From Desulfobacula sp. (GTDB taxonomy: Bacteria > Desulfobacterota > Desulfobacteria > Desulfobacterales > Desulfobacteraceae), in assembly GCA_013792075.1 (NCBI GenBank), contig VMSR01000221.1, positions 1-62,192 of the forward strand: a DNA stretch of 62,192 bases, given 5' to 3'. Both the position numbers and the translations under genes were made by a program. Position 1 is the first letter of the stretch, and the number at the start of each line of letters is the position of its first letter. Under the pieces are notes generated by a model. That model worked only from the letters and a program-made list of their open reading frames with translations, searched no databases and was not told the origin of the DNA. Below are positions 11,138-19,489 of the stretch, one piece after another.

Positions 11138-12121
11138 ATGTTTGTACTGGGAATACAGGGAAGCCCGAGGAAAAACGGGAATTCGGAGTATCTGTTAACC
11201 GCGTTTTTAGAGGCCTGTAAGTCCTTTGGGGCCACAACCCGGGTGATTCATCCTGAAAAACTGGATATTGGACCCTGCCGGGAGCTGCTTGTCTGTGAAA
11301 AAAAAGGATTCTGTCCCATAAGGGATGAAATGGAGGAAAAAGGGTATTCCCTGGTCAAAGAGGCCGATGTGGTGGTGCTGGCGTCGCCGGTCTTTTTTTA
11401 CAATGTCACGGCCCAGGCAAAGGTCTTCATTGACCGGTGCCAGATGTTCTGGGGCCGGAAATACAAATTAAAGCTAATAGATCCGGACGGATATCACCGC
11501 CAGGGATTTTTACTGGGGGTGGGGGCATCGGGGGGAAAACGCCTTTTTGAAGGAATGGAACTGACGGCAAAATATTTTTTTGATGCCATTTCTGCTGATT
11601 ATTCCGGCTCTTTGACCTATCGAAATGTAGAGGATGCAGGGGATATTGTTGTCCGGCCCGAGCTGTCACGTCAGATTCAAGACGCGGCAGGGCGTCTTCT
11701 TGAACCTTTGATCCATAAAAAAAGTGTATGGATCATATCCGGGCAGGATGCCTGCCGCAGCCAGATGGCGGCCGCCTTTGTCAAAAATTCGGTAAAGGGC
11801 AAACTTTTTGTGCTGACCGCAGGCCTTGATGCGGCACCCAAAGTTGATCCGGACATGGTAAAGATCATGGCCGAGAAAAACCTGGATCTCAAATACCGGT
11901 CCCCCCGATCCCTCTCCGATGTCCTGGCACAGGAAAAAAAGCCTGATCGCGTGATATTTATAGGATCAAAAGAAGCCCTGCCGGATTTGCCCTTTGAGGG
12001 AGTCGCATGTTGGGACCTTTCGAAACCCGCCACCAATTCCCTGGACAACTTAAAAAAACTCAGGGATGAGATTGAAGTGCGGGTAAAGAAACTGACCCCT
12101 TCCCTGGCATCATTGTTTTAG
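11138..12121 (+). CDS. Flavodoxin-fold NADPH-FMN reductase fused to a phosphatase-like domain
   Basis: A 327-residue two-domain protein. Residues 1 to about 185 form an iron-sulfur-flavoprotein-like FMN reductase: GSPRKNGNSEYL binds the FMN phosphate, and VLASPVFFYNVTAQAKVFIDR is the conserved second loop. Two cysteines in GPCRELLVCEKKGFC resemble the Fe-S loop of such proteins. Residues 195-327 resemble low-molecular-weight phosphotyrosine phosphatase / ArsC (WIISGQDACRSQMAAAF). There the nucleophilic cysteine of the C-x5-R loop is replaced by Ser201, with Arg207 kept, so this domain is probably not a normal phosphatase or arsenate reductase. Its 3' end overlaps the convergent cupin gene by 12 nt. 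RBS AAGGAG precedes the ATG. It is third in a likely operon with ogt. Confidence 0.82.
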   Translation: MFVLGIQGSPRKNGNSEYLLTAFLEACKSFGATTRVIHPEKLDIGPCRELLVCEKKGFCPIRDEMEEKGYSLVKEADVVVLASPVFFYNVTAQAKVFIDRCQMFWGRKYKLKLIDPDGYHRQGFLLGVGASGGKRLFEGMELTAKYFFDAISADYSGSLTYRNVEDAGDIVVRPELSRQIQDAAGRLLEPLIHKKSVWIISGQDACRSQMAAAFVKNSVKGKLFVLTAGLDAAPKVDPDMVKIMAEKNLDLKYRSPRSLSDVLAQEKKPDRVIFIGSKEALPDLPFEGVACWDLSKPATNSLDNLKKLRDEIEVRVKKLTPSLASLF

Positions 12122-12538
12122 GGTAATGGGGGCGTCTTTTGTTCCGGCATAAAAGACAATGATATCTGCCGGTCCAGAGCCCTGGTTTTTCCCGGAATGC
12201 CAGGTATCGACCACTTCAACAATGGGGTCGCCGGCTTTCAGCTGCAAAATTTTGCCTGTTTGTGTCGTTACGGTGAGTTCTCCGCTGATCAGGACGCCTG
12301 CATTGATAACCGGGTGGGTATGAAGGGGCAAGGTGGTGCCTGCCGGGATGCGGATTCTCAGGATGGTCACCTCGGGCTGTCCCTGGGGATATGGGATCAA
12401 AGGAGTACCGTCCCAGCTATGGGTGGACTTTGCCAGAATTGTTGCCGTGACTTTTTCCTGGGTATCCGTTCCCAGGGCCGGTGTTGTGGAGAATGCAAAT
12501 ACCAGGCAAAAAAGGAGAAAATAAAATTTTAGCTTCAT
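12110..12538 (-). CDS. Cupin-domain protein with signal peptide
   Basis: A 142-residue protein with a clear signal peptide (FYFLLFCLVFAFSTTPALG) and a single cupin barrel. Metal-binding motif 1 is seen as PAGTTLPLHTHP and motif 2 is around VDTWHSGKNQGSGP. The overall pattern is that of small periplasmic cupins of unknown substrate. It converges with the FMN-reductase fusion gene (12-nt overlap) and lies 9 nt downstream of the PilZ gene, so it may share that gene's transcript. Confidence 0.83.
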   Translation of the reverse strand: MKLKFYFLLFCLVFAFSTTPALGTDTQEKVTATILAKSTHSWDGTPLIPYPQGQPEVTILRIRIPAGTTLPLHTHPVINAGVLISGELTVTTQTGKILQLKAGDPIVEVVDTWHSGKNQGSGPADIIVFYAGTKDAPITLKQ

Positions 12539-12547
12539 GGGGGGTCC

Positions 12548-13186
12548 TTAGATTTTCAAGGCCGGAACCAGGGTGGCCAGCACTTTTTTAGAATAATTAT
12601 CCAGGTTGTCAAACAGGATGCCGAAACGCGTCTGGCTTCCTTCCAATTGGGAACTTCTGATATCGCCCTTGATGGAAAGGGTTTCAAACTGACCATAGGG
12701 CAGTTGCAGGACAACAGGGGTCATTCTGCAGCAGTCAAGGGGGGGGCAGTTGTCAACCATGCAGAGGCAACCGTTTTTATTGAGATTGACGATCACCCCG
12801 TTAAGGCAGGTTTCGTCCAGGATTAATCGGACCGGAAGAAAACAGTCCACTCTTTTTTTGGACCGGATATTACAACTTTCCACCTCTTTGGGATATTCCA
12901 GGAAAAGAAGATAGTCCGGGTCCTTGATGGTCCGGATGATGTGGGAGTTAAAGCCAAAGACATCGTCGGACAGAAGATATTTCACCTTTAGCAATTCTCC
13001 GGATTTCAGACAACTTTTTTCCCAGCTCCGGTCGGCCATTTGCACGATGAGATATTTTCCCACCTGCATGCCGATGAGTTCGCTGGATATGGCCCTGTCC
13101 GGATCCTCCGGCTCAAGGCGCAATGAGGTGCCAAGTTCTATAAACAGCCGCTGGCTTCGGTTAAAAGGCGTTGTTTTTTTTGTCAT
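12548..13186 (-). CDS. PilZ-domain c-di-GMP receptor protein (YcgR-like)
   Basis: A 212-residue protein with an N-terminal beta-rich part (about 15-100; YcgR-N-like) and a C-terminal PilZ domain. The c-di-GMP motif RxxxR is seen as RSKKR (about residue 108). The second motif appears as NLNKNG in place of D/N-x-S-x-x-G, so one serine is changed. It should bind c-di-GMP and alter a target. Its neighbour 4 nt away is the exopolysaccharide sugar transferase, which makes that enzyme or its pathway the likely target. A diguanylate cyclase is encoded at 28.3 kb. Confidence 0.82.
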   Translation of the reverse strand: MTKKTTPFNRSQRLFIELGTSLRLEPEDPDRAISSELIGMQVGKYLIVQMADRSWEKSCLKSGELLKVKYLLSDDVFGFNSHIIRTIKDPDYLLFLEYPKEVESCNIRSKKRVDCFLPVRLILDETCLNGVIVNLNKNGCLCMVDNCPPLDCCRMTPVVLQLPYGQFETLSIKGDIRSSQLEGSQTRFGILFDNLDNYSKKVLATLVPALKI

Positions 13187-13190
13187 ATGC

Positions 13191-14534
13191 TCACCTGCTG
13201 CCCCTTCGGAACAATACGATTTTTATGGTTTCAAATATGATTAACAGATCCAGAAACAGTGACAGATTGTTAATATAGTACAGGTCGTATCTGAGTTTTT
13301 CAACGGAATCACCCAAAGAAGCGCCATAGGGGTACATAACCTGTGCCCAGCCCGTTATGCCGGGTTTGAGCGCATGTCTTTCCGGATAATAGGGCGTGAC
13401 CTTGCTGATCTGTTCCACAAACTCCGGCCGTTCGGGCCGGGGGCCGATAAAGCTCATATCTCCCTTGAAAACATTTATCAGCTGGGGGAGTTCATCAATT
13501 CTTGTTTTCCGCATGAATGCCCCGAACAGGGTTGCCCGTGGATCATTTTCCTGGGCCCAGGACGCTCCTGTTTCTTTTTCCGAATCCCTGGCCATGGACC
13601 TGAATTTGTAAATGGTAAAAATTTTGCCGTTAAGACCCACCCGTTGCTGGGAATAGAGAACCGGCCCCGGAGAATCCAGTTTGATCAAAAGGGTGATCAC
13701 CGGGAAAAACGGCAGACAGATGCACAGGAGAATGGACGAAAAGATCAGGTCCAGCACTTTTTTCAGGGACCGGATAAAGGGGGTAATCAAAAAGCCTTGG
13801 CTTTGAACCAGCCAGGAGGGGTTGATATGTTCCACAGGGATTTTACCGGTTATCAGTTCAAAAAAAGAAGGATAATCAACGATTCTGACCCCCATGAGTT
13901 TGCAGGTAACCAATTTGCCGGCAACCAGGTTCCCCCGCCTTTCCGTGAGGGCAAGGACAATGGCACGGGCATTGTTGTTTCGGGCGATCTCCACGATGTC
14001 GTCAATATGGCCGATGATTTTTGCCCGATCAACGGAGATGGGATCCATGGGGGTTTCCACATAGCCCAGCAGGGCATATTTGCCCGGAGATTGTTCGATG
14101 AGGCTTTCCACGTTTTTTGCAGCGGTGCCTGTGCCGATGACAATGATTTTTTCGGCAAAAAAATGGGCGTCATTGGATTTGTGAAACAGGTTTTGCCACC
14201 CGTTTTGGAGTACAAAAAACAGAATCAGGCAGGTTAAAATCCCGGCAAAGCCGATTGTCTGGCTTTTGGGAAGAAGCGCCAGCAGGATAAATGAAAAGAG
14301 CAATGCCAGCAAAGAGCGGATCATGCGTTCCTTAACTGTCCACTTTTCAGGCTGATACACTTCACAAAGAAAGGAAAAGAACAGGACCACAGGCACGAAC
14401 AAAAGGGTCCAGACCGGCAGAAAGGAGTCGCTGGTGCGGAATACAGGCACCAGGGCGGTTAGGCCTGCCAGAACATCCCCGGCCAGCAAAATTATTTTAT
14501 TTCGAACAAGGCTTCCCTTTGCCAATAGTCCCAA
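13191..14534 (-). CDS. Undecaprenyl-phosphate sugar phosphotransferase, exopolysaccharide (EpsB/WcaJ type)
   Basis: A 447-residue membrane protein of the polyprenyl glycosylphosphotransferase family. It has four N-terminal membrane segments (to about residue 110), a Rossmann-like central domain ([13 protein letters not shown]), one more hydrophobic segment near 265-290 ([20 protein letters not shown]), and the catalytic sugar-transferase domain. That domain shows [37 protein letters not shown] and GPRPERPEF. It would start exopolysaccharide repeat units by placing a sugar-1-phosphate on undecaprenyl phosphate. The layout matches the PEP-CTERM-associated transferases, but no sorting genes are in view. 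A TTGACA at 14626-14621 (minus) is a possible -35 box. The PilZ gene follows 4 nt after it. Confidence 0.87.
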   Translation of the reverse strand: MGLLAKGSLVRNKIILLAGDVLAGLTALVPVFRTSDSFLPVWTLLFVPVVLFFSFLCEVYQPEKWTVKERMIRSLLALLFSFILLALLPKSQTIGFAGILTCLILFFVLQNGWQNLFHKSNDAHFFAEKIIVIGTGTAAKNVESLIEQSPGKYALLGYVETPMDPISVDRAKIIGHIDDIVEIARNNNARAIVLALTERRGNLVAGKLVTCKLMGVRIVDYPSFFELITGKIPVEHINPSWLVQSQGFLITPFIRSLKKVLDLIFSSILLCICLPFFPVITLLIKLDSPGPVLYSQQRVGLNGKIFTIYKFRSMARDSEKETGASWAQENDPRATLFGAFMRKTRIDELPQLINVFKGDMSFIGPRPERPEFVEQISKVTPYYPERHALKPGITGWAQVMYPYGASLGDSVEKLRYDLYYINNLSLFLDLLIIFETIKIVLFRRGSR

Positions 14535-14690
14535 GTATCTGTCCTTAATCTGTATCTTAAAGCCCGTAAAAAACCCAGCAGATCAATTATACTACCCTAC
14601 ATATATAGAACCGGAATACATGTCAAGACAAGGAAAGACAATGGATAAGGTATGGGTAAGGGGAAAATAGAAGATAATTAGGGCAAAGAC

Positions 14691-14731
14691 CCAAGTCTTT
14701 ACTTGACTTGGTTGCTTTTGTTATGGATACT
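14691..14731 (+). promoter_or_regulatory. Candidate promoter with overlapping inverted repeat
   Basis: CCAAGTC (14691-14697) and GACTTGG (14705-14711) form a perfect 7-bp inverted repeat. It covers a TTGACT (14704-14709) which, 16 nt before GATACT (14726-14731), could be a sigma-70 promoter for the hybrid kinase gene. The overlap would suit repression. The -10 match is weak, so this is tentative. Confidence 0.35.
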
Positions 14732-14792
14732 GATCCAATGATTCCGGGGTTTGGATGTTGGAAAAATGACGATAACCTATCAGGATAGGGAC

Positions 14793-16757
14793 ATGAGGAT
14801 GAACATCAATTCACATCTTTTGGGCGACCTTCTTGTCAGTATGGGGATTATTTCCCGTTCTCAGCTGGAAGAAGCACTGCGATTTCAACAGCTTTTTTTT
14901 AAAGATGTCCTGCCTGAAACAGATCTTGACCGGACTGAATTGATTTCCAGGGGGCGCAATACCTGCCAGAAAATTCCCATGTTGGGACAGATTCTCGTGA
15001 AAAAAGGGTATGTTACCGAGGAAGAACTGGCCCCTGCCCTCCAGATCCAGAGCAAACGGGCAACGGACTTAAGCCTGTTGGACAGCGATAAGCTGGCCAC
15101 GGCCCTTGAGGTGGGATTCATTATAAATTCGACCATTAACCTGGTGGATGTCCTCTCTCTTATCATGAAATATGCCAATATCGTAACCGATTCCGTGGCC
15201 AGCACCCTGATGCTTCTGGATGATAAAACCGGGGAATTGGTTTTCAGTATTCCCACAGGTCCCGATGCCGGCAAATTAGAAGATATTCGTATTCCGTCCG
15301 GCGAGGGAATTGCCGGCTGGGTGGCAAAAAATGAACAATACTTGCTGGTGCCGGATACAAGCAAGGATGCTCGGTTTTATGCCAAAATTGATGCCCTGAC
15401 CGGGATGACAACCAAATCGCTTCTCTGCGTTCCCATGAAATCCAAAAGAAAACTCATTGGGGTGTTGGAAGTGATCAACAAGAAAAATGATTCCTGTTTT
15501 GGGGAGGCGGATGCGCTGCTGCTGAGTGTTTTTTCCCACCATGCCGCCATTGCCATTGAAAATGCAATGTTGTTCAAATCCATGCAGAATCGCCTGGAAA
15601 AAGAAAAGCTTCTGGAGCAAAAATTTTCTGAATCAGAGCGGCTCCGCTCCATCGGTACCATGGCAGGGGGAATTGCCCATGATTTTAACAATATTCTGGC
15701 TGCCATCATGGGGTATACCGAGCTTGCCCTGTTGGATGCCCAGGAGGATTCAAAGCAGTCTGCCAATCTGACCAATGTTCTGGGGGCTTCAAGAAGGGCC
15801 AGGGATTTGATCAAACAGATATTGGCCTTCAGCCGTCAGTCGGATAGAGAAACCAAGCCCATACAAGCCAATCTTATTGTCGGTGAGGCCTTGAAATTGT
15901 TCCGGGCGTCCCTGCCCAAGACCATTGAAATGCAGGACAATATCCACTGCAAATCCGTGGTGATGGGAGATCCCACCCAGATTCACCAGGTCATCATGAA
16001 TTTGTGCACCAACGCCAGCCAGGCCATAAAAAAGACCGGCGGGGTGCTGGCGGTTTCCCTGGAGGAGGTTTTTTTGGAAGAACAGGCTGAAAGGCCGGAT
16101 CTTTTGCCGGGTTTCTATTTGAACCTGAGGGTAACCGATAACGGGGAGGGAATGTCGTCCCGGGTGGCAGAACGTATTTTCGAACCCTTTTTCACCACAA
16201 AGGAGAAGGGACAGGGAACCGGAATGGGCCTTGCTGTTGTCCACGGGATTGTAAAAAGCCATGGCGGCGATATCCAGGTAACAAGCAAGCCCGGAGAAGG
16301 CTCGTGTTTTGATGTGTATCTGCCCGTCATTAAACGAGACCCTGAGCCTGCGGGCATTTTTGCTGTTGAAACTTCTCCCGGGGGTACGGAACATATCCTG
16401 GTTGTCGACGATGAAATTATGCTGCTGGATGTTGCAAAAACCAGGTTGAATTCCCTTGGATATCAGGTAACCATTGAGATGGACAGTCATGAGGCCTTAA
16501 AACGGTTTAAACAAAGTCCGGAGACCTATGATCTGGTGATTACGGACATGGCCATGCCAAAGATGGCAGGGGATAAAATGGCCAAAAAGATGATGGCCAT
16601 TCGTCCGGATATTCCTGTGATCATCTGTACGGGTTTCCACGAGGATATTTCCGAAGAAACCGCCCGTCAAAAAGGGTTCAAGCGGTTTTTAATGAAACCG
16701 GTTGATTTTAACAATCTGGCCCTGGAAGTACGAAGGGTTCTGGATGAGCTTTTCTGA
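14793..16757 (+). CDS. Hybrid histidine kinase: MshEN-like repeats, GAF, kinase, receiver
   Basis: A 654-residue cytoplasmic sensor. Two MshEN-type repeats open it (LLGDLLVSMGIISRSQLEEA and MLGQILVKKGYVTEEELAPA, each ending in an ALxxQ-like helix); in type II secretion ATPases this element can bind c-di-GMP. A GAF domain follows (about 100-255), then a dimerisation helix with His296 in GGIAHDFNNILA, an ATPase domain (NLCTNASQAI, DNGEGM, GQGTGMGLAV) and a C-terminal receiver with Asp585 in VITDMAMPK. No membrane segment is seen. The start at 14793 is chosen for AGGA 7 nt upstream and because the first repeat begins there; TTG at 14751 and ATG at 14766 are possible. It converges with selO, leaving 10 nt between stops. 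Confidence 0.85.
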   Translation: MRMNINSHLLGDLLVSMGIISRSQLEEALRFQQLFFKDVLPETDLDRTELISRGRNTCQKIPMLGQILVKKGYVTEEELAPALQIQSKRATDLSLLDSDKLATALEVGFIINSTINLVDVLSLIMKYANIVTDSVASTLMLLDDKTGELVFSIPTGPDAGKLEDIRIPSGEGIAGWVAKNEQYLLVPDTSKDARFYAKIDALTGMTTKSLLCVPMKSKRKLIGVLEVINKKNDSCFGEADALLLSVFSHHAAIAIENAMLFKSMQNRLEKEKLLEQKFSESERLRSIGTMAGGIAHDFNNILAAIMGYTELALLDAQEDSKQSANLTNVLGASRRARDLIKQILAFSRQSDRETKPIQANLIVGEALKLFRASLPKTIEMQDNIHCKSVVMGDPTQIHQVIMNLCTNASQAIKKTGGVLAVSLEEVFLEEQAERPDLLPGFYLNLRVTDNGEGMSSRVAERIFEPFFTTKEKGQGTGMGLAVVHGIVKSHGGDIQVTSKPGEGSCFDVYLPVIKRDPEPAGIFAVETSPGGTEHILVVDDEIMLLDVAKTRLNSLGYQVTIEMDSHEALKRFKQSPETYDLVITDMAMPKMAGDKMAKKMMAIRPDIPVIICTGFHEDISEETARQKGFKRFLMKPVDFNNLALEVRRVLDELF

Positions 16758-16767
16758 AACAACAGGA

Positions 16768-18369
16768 TCAGGAACTACAGGAGAGCATGGAACAGCCGGG
16801 TTTGTGCCGGGCCCATTCCGGTCTTTTCGCGGCAAAGCTTTCTTTGTCCGGTTGTTCGTCATAGGGTCTGCGCATCACATCCAATAATTCCCAAACCCCT
16901 GAAAAATCTTTTTTTTCCGCCTTGTCAATGGCTGTCTGGGCCAGATAGTTTCTTAGGACATATTTGGGGTTTACCCGGTCCATTTGCTGTTTTTTCTTTT
17001 TATGGGAAATCCGGTCCCGGGCCAGTCTTTCTCCATAGGCCGCCATCCAGGTATTGAATCGGCCGGAATGGGCCGGGGTGATCTGATCCGGGGCGTAAAA
17101 GGCCTTTTCCATAAACGCCGGGAAGGGCGTTTTTTTTGACTTTTGGGTAATATCCAACCGGGAAAGTTCCCTGAAAAACAGCGTGTAATCGGTTTCTGCC
17201 GATTCAAGAATGTTGAGCAGTTCTGCGGTTAAGGTTCTGTCCGTCTTTGGCTCAAATTGTTTAAATCCCAGTTTTTGCGCCATCATACTCTCCTGGCGCC
17301 GGTGAAAGTATTGGATGGCACCGTCCAGGGCTTCCTGGAGGGGTTCCGGGTGTCCGACCACGGGAAGAAGGGCATTGGCCAGTTGTCCCAGGTTCCACAG
17401 AGCGATTTGGGGCTGGTTCTTAAAACTATAGCGTCGGCCGGATGCATCTGTTGTGTTGGGGGTCCAGCCGGGAGTGTAGTCTTCCAGCCAGCCGTAGGGG
17501 CCATAATCTATGGTAAGTCCCAGGATGGACATATTGTCCGTATTCATCACTCCGTGGACAAAGCCCACCCGCATCCAGTGAACGATCATGTCCATGGTTT
17601 TTTCGCAGACATCCCTGAACCAGCGTTCATATGAGGTCCGGGACAAAGGCCCCAGGTGGGCAAAATCCGTTTCAATGGTATAGTCCATGAGATTTTTTAA
17701 AAGGTCATTTTCCTGCCGGGCGGCCAGAATTTGGAAATTGCCGAACCGGGTAAATGAGGGGGAGATCCGGCAAACCACGGCACCGGATTCCAATCGGGGA
17801 TGGCCGTCATAAAACATGTCCCGCTCTACCTTCTCCCCCGTCAGGGTCAGGCTCAGGGCCCGGGTGGTGGGTACGCCCAAATGGAACATGGCCTCGCTGC
17901 ACAAAAATTCCCGGATGGAGGAACGCAGTACTGCCAGACCATCGGCAGTTCTGGAATAGGGGGTGGGACCGGCCCCTTTCAACTGAAGCATCCAGCGGTC
18001 TTTTTGTCGGTTGAGAACCTCTCCCAGAAGGATGGCCCGTCCGTCTCCCAGCTGTCCGGCCCAGTTGCCGAACTGATGCCCCCCGTAGCACATGGCAAAA
18101 GGATCCATGCCGGGCAGCAAATGGTTTCCGGTAAAAACCCGGGTAAACAGATCAGACCTGCAGGCCGTATCTTCCAGGTCCAGCAGAAGGGCCGCTTCCC
18201 GGGAAAAGGCAACCAGCGCCGGGGCTTTGACGGGCGTGGGATTCACCCGGGAATAACAGGCATGGTTTACCTGGCGTCTGGTATTCTCAGTTGTTTTGTC
18301 ACAGGGCAACTGCCTGGTAAACCGGTTGTCAAAGGTCAGGTTTTCCAGGGTGGTTCTTTTGGGTGTCAT
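16768..18369 (-). CDS. selO: Protein adenylyltransferase SelO (YdiU family)
   Basis: A 533-residue member of the SelO/YdiU pseudokinase family, which transfers AMP from ATP to Ser, Thr or Tyr of target proteins, often in redox stress. Family marks: YGGHQFGNWAGQLGDGRA near residue 95, QLKGAGPTPYSRTADG, GVPTTRALSL, VHGVMNTDNMSILGLTIDYGP (metal and active site) and the C-terminal Cys-Ser-Ser tail (SMLSCSS). In eukaryotes the third residue from the end is selenocysteine; here the codon is TGT, so it is cysteine. The length is slightly above the E. coli protein. It stands alone, and 18370-18504 upstream shows nothing clear. Confidence 0.93.
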   Translation of the reverse strand: MTPKRTTLENLTFDNRFTRQLPCDKTTENTRRQVNHACYSRVNPTPVKAPALVAFSREAALLLDLEDTACRSDLFTRVFTGNHLLPGMDPFAMCYGGHQFGNWAGQLGDGRAILLGEVLNRQKDRWMLQLKGAGPTPYSRTADGLAVLRSSIREFLCSEAMFHLGVPTTRALSLTLTGEKVERDMFYDGHPRLESGAVVCRISPSFTRFGNFQILAARQENDLLKNLMDYTIETDFAHLGPLSRTSYERWFRDVCEKTMDMIVHWMRVGFVHGVMNTDNMSILGLTIDYGPYGWLEDYTPGWTPNTTDASGRRYSFKNQPQIALWNLGQLANALLPVVGHPEPLQEALDGAIQYFHRRQESMMAQKLGFKQFEPKTDRTLTAELLNILESAETDYTLFFRELSRLDITQKSKKTPFPAFMEKAFYAPDQITPAHSGRFNTWMAAYGERLARDRISHKKKKQQMDRVNPKYVLRNYLAQTAIDKAEKKDFSGVWELLDVMRRPYDEQPDKESFAAKRPEWARHKPGCSMLSCSS

Positions 18370-18504
18370 GGTCTCCCCTCTGGTTGGCGTCTTTAGGGTT
18401 AACGGTTTTCCGGGCCTATTTTCTTAGTCTTAACTAACAAGATAATCATGGATTTAAATTATTACAGGTGGGATTAAAAAGAATGTGGCCTTTCCGGGCC
18501 TGGG

Positions 18505-18528
18505 AAAAATCCTGCCCGGGCAGGATTA
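18505..18528 (-). terminator. Terminator after the ferritin-like gene
   Basis: A perfect 20-base palindrome (18508-18527) overlaps the stop codon (18526-18528). On the minus strand the stem ends in a T run. This fits Rho-independent termination of the ferritin-like gene. Confidence 0.7.
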
Positions 18529-19017
18529 AAAAGACAAGGTTTCTTCCGGAATATTCGCTTCCCGGACGGCCTGGAGCATTTCATTGAGGGCTGTTACATG
18601 GGCTGTTTCTTCCCGGATGATGTCTTTCAGACCCTCCAGGGTTTCCGTGTCCTGGATAAAACTTCCTAAAAATTCGTAAAAAAGGATGGTATCATTTTCA
18701 AATTCAATAAAGGTTGTCAGCATCTGGGTGGTATGGGTGATTTTTGAAAAATCCACCTCCTCCAGAGAAAGGCTTTTTCCTCCCATCATTTCCTGAAGAA
18801 CATCGGGCAGTATCTCTGAAAAATCAACGGCTTCCGGGTTCCGGGGTTTTTTCTGACCCAAAAACCATTTTTGGTGGCTCTCCTCCTCAAGGGCCATCCA
18901 GGCTAGTAATTTCTTTAATTTTTTGTTCTTTATTTCACCCAGGGCATGTTCATACACGGCTTTTCCATTTTTTTCCATTTTTACGGCAATATCCAGAAGA
19001 TCATTTGTGGTAAACAT
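18526..19017 (-). CDS. Ferritin-like / rubrerythrin-type diiron protein
   Basis: A 163-residue four-helix protein of the ferritin-like superfamily. Likely iron ligands are the glutamates and histidine in KMEKNGKAVYEHAL, LEEESHQKWF, IEFENDTILFYEFL and IREETAHVTALNEM, an E...ExxH twice-repeated pattern. There is no rubredoxin-like CxxC tail, so it is not a full rubrerythrin. Relatives take part in peroxide or iron handling. The start at 19017 has AAGGA about 10 nt upstream; the longer frame to 19092 adds a stretch without family character. It is divergent from a small zinc-ribbon gene, 100 nt away. Confidence 0.8.
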   Translation of the reverse strand: MFTTNDLLDIAVKMEKNGKAVYEHALGEIKNKKLKKLLAWMALEEESHQKWFLGQKKPRNPEAVDFSEILPDVLQEMMGGKSLSLEEVDFSKITHTTQMLTTFIEFENDTILFYEFLGSFIQDTETLEGLKDIIREETAHVTALNEMLQAVREANIPEETLSF

Positions 19018-19117
19018 GGCAGAGATCCTTATGGTTGACATTTGTTTGTTTGGTCCCCATATTATATCAAGTTCGTTCCAGAAAGTCTTCATTTAATCCT
19101 TCAAGGAGAGGTGACCT

Positions 19118-19348
19118 ATGACCAAGCTTCATACGTGTAAGAATTGCGGCAAAACGGCAAAAGATCCGGGACATTTGTGCGATCCTGTCAAACTCAAAAA
19201 AGCATTTGTATGCGAAGACTGCGGAGAATCTTCTCTGGATGCCAAACATATCTGCAAGCCCAAACTGGGAAAACTGAAATATACCTGCGGCGGGTGCGGC
19301 CGGGTGGCGGTTTCTGCAGACAAACTGTGTGACCCCAAGGAAATTTAA
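19118..19348 (+). CDS. Small protein with three zinc-ribbon-like repeats
   Basis: A 76-residue cysteine-rich protein built of three similar units: CKNCGKTAKDPGHLCDP, CEDCGESSLDAKHICKP and CGGCGRVAVSADKLCDP. Each has a C-x2-C-G pair and then a C-(D/K)-P, giving nine cysteines, so it likely binds zinc or another metal. Function is unknown. AAGGAGAGG lies 8 nt before the ATG, a strong ribosome site. The gene is divergent from the ferritin-like gene. Confidence 0.78.
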   Translation: MTKLHTCKNCGKTAKDPGHLCDPVKLKKAFVCEDCGESSLDAKHICKPKLGKLKYTCGGCGRVAVSADKLCDPKEI

Positions 19349-19489
19349 AATAGCGAAACCCAATGTATCTGTTTAAAGTTTCCCAAAACTATTGATTTAT
19401 CTGCGTAAAATAACTATACAAAGAACTACACTAGACAGTAGCGAAGACGTATATTGATTTCTTAAACCAGCGGATAGCAATTTTGGGCA

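Noticed and set aside
16768-16780. SelO C-terminus as a selenocysteine site
   Set aside because: The codon third from the end is TGT (Cys), and the TGA is the normal stop after Cys-Ser-Ser.
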